A DNA stretch of 64,000 bases, from NCBI GenBank assembly GCA_000471925.1, contig CP006668.1:682001-746000 (forward strand), written 5' to 3'. The position numbers and the translations under genes were made by a program. Origin of the DNA: Ralstonia pickettii DTP0602. GTDB lineage: Bacteria > Pseudomonadota > Gammaproteobacteria > Burkholderiales > Burkholderiaceae. Every line of letters begins with the position of its first letter. Position 1 is the stretch's first letter. This document shows positions 61,631 to 64,000 of this stretch, in pieces. Under the pieces are notes generated by a model. That model saw only the letters and a list, made by a program, of their open reading frames with translations, was not told the origin of the DNA and searched no databases.

Positions 61631-62530
61631 ATGGACCTTCGCCAACTGCAGCAATTCGTCGCCCTGGCCGAGACCGGCAACTTCCACCGCGCTGCCGAGC
61701 GCCTGCACATGGCGCAGCCGCCACTGTCGATCTCGATCCGCAAGCTCGAGGAACAGCTCGGCACCGCGCTGTTCGTGCGCACCTCGCGCGGCGTGCGGCT
61801 GACGCAGGCGGGCGAGGCGGCCCTGCACGACGCGCGCCGCGCGCTGTTCCACGCGCAGCAGGCGCGCGCCGCGGCGATGGCGGCGGGGCAGGGCGAGCGC
61901 GGCGCGCTGCGCATCGGTTTTGTCGGCTCGGCCACCTATGCGCTGCTGCCCAAGCTGATCCCGGCGTTCCGGGCGGCGCATCCGGGAATCGAGCTGATCC
62001 TGCATGAATCGACGACCGCATCGATCCTGGACCGCCTGGAGAAGCACCAGCTCGACGCCGGCCTGGTGCGCTTCCCGATCCTGAGCAGCGGCGATTATTC
62101 GCTGACGCCGCTGGAGAATGACGTGTTCGTGGCCGCGGTACCGGCCGACAGCCCGCTGGCAGGCGAGGAATCGATCCCGCTGCGCACGCTCGCGGCCGAG
62201 CCCTTCATCATGTATCCGGCGGAGCAAGTGCCCAACCTGCATGCCGTGGCGATGATGCTGTGCCAGCAGGCGGGGTTTGTCCCGCGCGTCACGCAGGAGG
62301 CGGTGCAGGTGCAGACCCAGGTCAGCCTGGTGGAGAGCGGCCTGGGCGTGGCGCTGGTGCCCAGCGTGGCGGCGCGCTACGCCAACCGGCGCGTGCGCTT
62401 CCTGCCGCTGTCCAGCCCGCGGCCCGCTGGGCGCATCGGTATCGCGCTGGCGGCGCGGCCGGACGCTGGCGACCGCCAGGTGCAGCGCTTCCTGGCCGCG
62501 GCGCAGGAAGCGGTCGGCGAAGGGAAATAG
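61631..62530 (+). CDS. LysR-family transcriptional regulator
   Basis: Start at MDLRQLQQFVALAETGNFHR (299 residues); six codons upstream there is another ATG. The helix-turn-helix is FHRAAERLHMAQPPLSISIR with KLEEQLGTALFVRTSRGVRL. The effector domain includes LRIGFVGSATYALLPKLIPA, LDAGLVRFPILSSGDYSLTP and VSLVESGLGVALVPSVAARY. The pattern is close to CatR/BenM-type regulators of aromatic or organic-acid catabolism. It is divergent from the CoA-transferase cassette and should control it. Confidence 0.89.
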   Translation: MDLRQLQQFVALAETGNFHRAAERLHMAQPPLSISIRKLEEQLGTALFVRTSRGVRLTQAGEAALHDARRALFHAQQARAAAMAAGQGERGALRIGFVGSATYALLPKLIPAFRAAHPGIELILHESTTASILDRLEKHQLDAGLVRFPILSSGDYSLTPLENDVFVAAVPADSPLAGEESIPLRTLAAEPFIMYPAEQVPNLHAVAMMLCQQAGFVPRVTQEAVQVQTQVSLVESGLGVALVPSVAARYANRRVRFLPLSSPRPAGRIGIALAARPDAGDRQVQRFLAAAQEAVGEGK

Positions 62531-62548
62531 GGAGGCGGCTCAGGTGGA

Positions 62549-63739
62549 TTAGGCGACCCGCGTCGGACGCGGCGTGCGCGGCCGGACGGCCGACGTCACG
62601 CCGGCACGCTCCAGGTTTACGCCCGGCAGCAGGTGCAGCAGGCGCACCAGCTCGGACTGGCGATGCGTGCCGGTCTTGCGCAGCGTGTCGCGGATATGCA
62701 CGCGCACGGTATGGGGCGACAGGAATTCCCGCTCGGCGATCTCATTGAGCGTTTCGCCAGCCGCCAGGCGGATCGCGATGATGCTTTCCTTGCGCGACAG
62801 CCCGAACAGTGATGTCAGTACACTGGCATCGAGCACCGAACGCGATTCCGAATTGCCCAGCAGCATCATCGCCGCCGGCAGTTGCCACGGGCCTTCCACC
62901 GGCTGGCGCGACACCAGCGGCGTGACGATGATCGGCACCGGCTGGCCCCCGGAGGTGATATGCATCCATGAGCCCGACGCTGCATCGGCGCCGCGGTCCC
63001 GCACCGCGCCGTCGAGCAGCCGGCGCAGCACCGCCTGCAGCGCGTCGCTGTGGGCGCGCAGCACGCCGTCCTGCAGCGACAGGTTGCTGTCGGCCTGCAC
63101 CAGCGCCTCGGCCCAGCTGTTGGCGTAGCGCACGCGCAGGTCGGCCTGCAGCACCATCACGCCGAAGTCCAGCGTATCGAGGCCGGCCAGTCCCAGGCTG
63201 GCCAGCCCGCTCAGCTCGAAATTGCGCTGCTGCATCCGCGCTGCGCGCACCCAGTGCGGCATCACATGCGCCAGGCGCCGCTCGCGCTGGCCCGCGCTGA
63301 TGCTGCCGGCGCTGGTGCCGCTCATCAGCACGCAGACTTCGGCGTTCTCGATCAGGCGCATGCCCTGTTCCAGCCCGCTGCAGGCGAGCGTGGCCGCGGC
63401 CGGGGCGACCACCCTGCCGTCATGCGCGGCCGCGACCGTGGCTTGCGCCAGTTCCGGCATATCGGACGGGGCACAGCAGGGGCCGCCGTGGGGCAGGTCG
63501 AGCGGGCCGGGCAGCCACCCGGGCACGCTGACGCCGCTGGTGTAGCAGCCGTGCGGCGTCACGCCCAGGCGGGCATGGCCTGCGAGCTTGTCCCAGATCA
63601 GGTAGCGGGGGCTGCCGGTGGAGGTGTAGCGGGAAAAGAGGTCAAGGGCGGCGGGCATGGCCGCGACGTCCAGCGCTGACTCGTAGATAGAGTCGACCAG
63701 GCGATGAAAGTCATCGTCCGAAGTCGGGTGTTCGCCCAT
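62549..63739 (-). CDS. LuxR-type helix-turn-helix regulator with PAS-like domain
   Basis: Start at MGEHPTSDDDFHRLVDSIYE (396 residues) with GGGGGGAATTTGAAC upstream. The middle part contains a PAS-like segment (LDFGVMVLQADLRVRYANSW). The C-terminal 65 residues are a LuxR/GerE helix-turn-helix (LSRKESIIAIRLAAGETLNE, then IAEREFLSPHTVRVHIRDTL). There is no receiver or acyl-homoserine-lactone-binding pattern. Such proteins occur as stand-alone regulators in Cupriavidus and Burkholderia. It is convergent with LysR, so its targets cannot be inferred from neighbours. Confidence 0.85.
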   Translation of the reverse strand: MGEHPTSDDDFHRLVDSIYESALDVAAMPAALDLFSRYTSTGSPRYLIWDKLAGHARLGVTPHGCYTSGVSVPGWLPGPLDLPHGGPCCAPSDMPELAQATVAAAHDGRVVAPAAATLACSGLEQGMRLIENAEVCVLMSGTSAGSISAGQRERRLAHVMPHWVRAARMQQRNFELSGLASLGLAGLDTLDFGVMVLQADLRVRYANSWAEALVQADSNLSLQDGVLRAHSDALQAVLRRLLDGAVRDRGADAASGSWMHITSGGQPVPIIVTPLVSRQPVEGPWQLPAAMMLLGNSESRSVLDASVLTSLFGLSRKESIIAIRLAAGETLNEIAEREFLSPHTVRVHIRDTLRKTGTHRQSELVRLLHLLPGVNLERAGVTSAVRPRTPRPTRVA

Positions 63740-64000
63740 GTTCAAATTCCCCCCGGTGGCAAACGCCTCTTGCTCAGCGCCACGGCAAGTGGCCATCCTC
63801 TAGTGTTATCGGTTCCGTTCTGGCGTTCTGTATATGCGCCGATACGGCTGCTGCGGGCAACGCGCCGTTCCGGGCGGTTGCGGTACGCCAATCATGCCAA
63901 ACAATGTTGTTTGTTTTATCCCCCGTGTCGGGGGGGAAAACACGGATTGTCGGCGTTGGCCGGCCGCTCTTGTCCGTACGGGGCCTGATACCGCCGCGCC
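63740..64000. other. upstream region of the LuxR-type gene to window end
   Basis: No gene is supported. A hairpin CCCCCG-TGT-CGGGGG at 63920-63934 is flanked by TTTTAT on the left and AAAAC on the right, which resembles a bidirectional terminator for a gene beyond the window. The region must also hold the LuxR-type gene promoter. Confidence 0.45.

Noticed and set aside
63920..63934. Possible CRISPR-like or repeat signal from the G/C runs near the window end
   Set aside because: It is a single hairpin with flanking T and A runs, consistent with a terminator, with no repeated unit.

Overview
The window is GC-rich DNA from a Burkholderiaceae-type betaproteobacterium, most likely Cupriavidus or a close relative. 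The evidence is strong G/C third-position bias, three Bug-type solute-binding receptors, many acyl-CoA catabolism cassettes, an HME-RND metal efflux tricistron and several regulators transcribed away from small catabolic operons. I see no rRNA, tRNA, CRISPR array, phage or plasmid replication gene. The content resembles a secondary chromosome or other accessory catabolic region.

Layout: (1) 1-1017, the 3' part of an acyl-CoA dehydrogenase gene. (2) 1372-7212, a CzcCBA-type metal efflux operon. (3) 7552-8447, an exported three-repeat Cys-pair protein and a CsbD stress protein. (4) 8791-10797, a membrane histidine kinase without an adjacent response regulator, convergent with a hotdog protein. 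(5) 11117-15265, a GntR regulator, a ThDP enzyme, and a DUF35 protein paired with a thiolase-like protein that lacks the usual Cys. (6) 15370-15819, a BcsB remnant. (7) 16118-20292, PimC/PimD-type dehydrogenase subunits divergent from a CoA ligase, followed by a Bug gene. (8) 21483-22981, an IS4/Tn5-like insertion sequence sitting in the loop of a palindrome. (9) 23017-28599, a minus-strand operon with the gene set of itaconate-degradation loci: hydratase, CitE-like lyase, MmgE/PrpD, CaiB/BaiF CoA-transferase and acyl-CoA dehydrogenase. (10) 28812-30284, a tiny membrane peptide, MgtC/SapB and DUF2628 proteins. (11) 30320-33893, LysR divergent from an SDR and a CoA-transferase, then a DUF6494 gene. 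(12) 34198-44661, a type I secretion operon (ABC, HlyD, 1767-residue RTX/VCBS protein, TolC). (13) 44692-52107, an AraC regulator divergent from Bug, CoA ligase, Bug, crotonase and acyl-CoA dehydrogenase genes. (14) 52542-57448, the PrkA-YeaH-SpoVR stress trio. (15) 57499-62530, a second minus-strand acyl-CoA cassette divergent from LysR. (16) 62549-63739, a LuxR-type regulator.

The genes fall into three jobs. One is activation and beta-oxidation of organic acids: seven acyl-CoA dehydrogenase-family genes, three family III CoA-transferases, two CoA ligases, three Bug receptors, and a regulator beside most cassettes. The second is envelope and stress functions (RND efflux, CsbD, MgtC, PrkA trio). 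The third is secretion of a large repetitive calcium-binding surface or extracellular protein. The points most worth a second look are the RTX protein with secretion-type RTX modules at both ends and a 684-bp internal duplication, the exact insertion of the IS into a palindrome, the BcsB fragment, the Cys-less thiolase with its DUF35 partner, the crotonase without either catalytic glutamate, and several clean palindromes in regulator-controlled promoters. All functional names come from motif and family recognition by eye; no database search was run.
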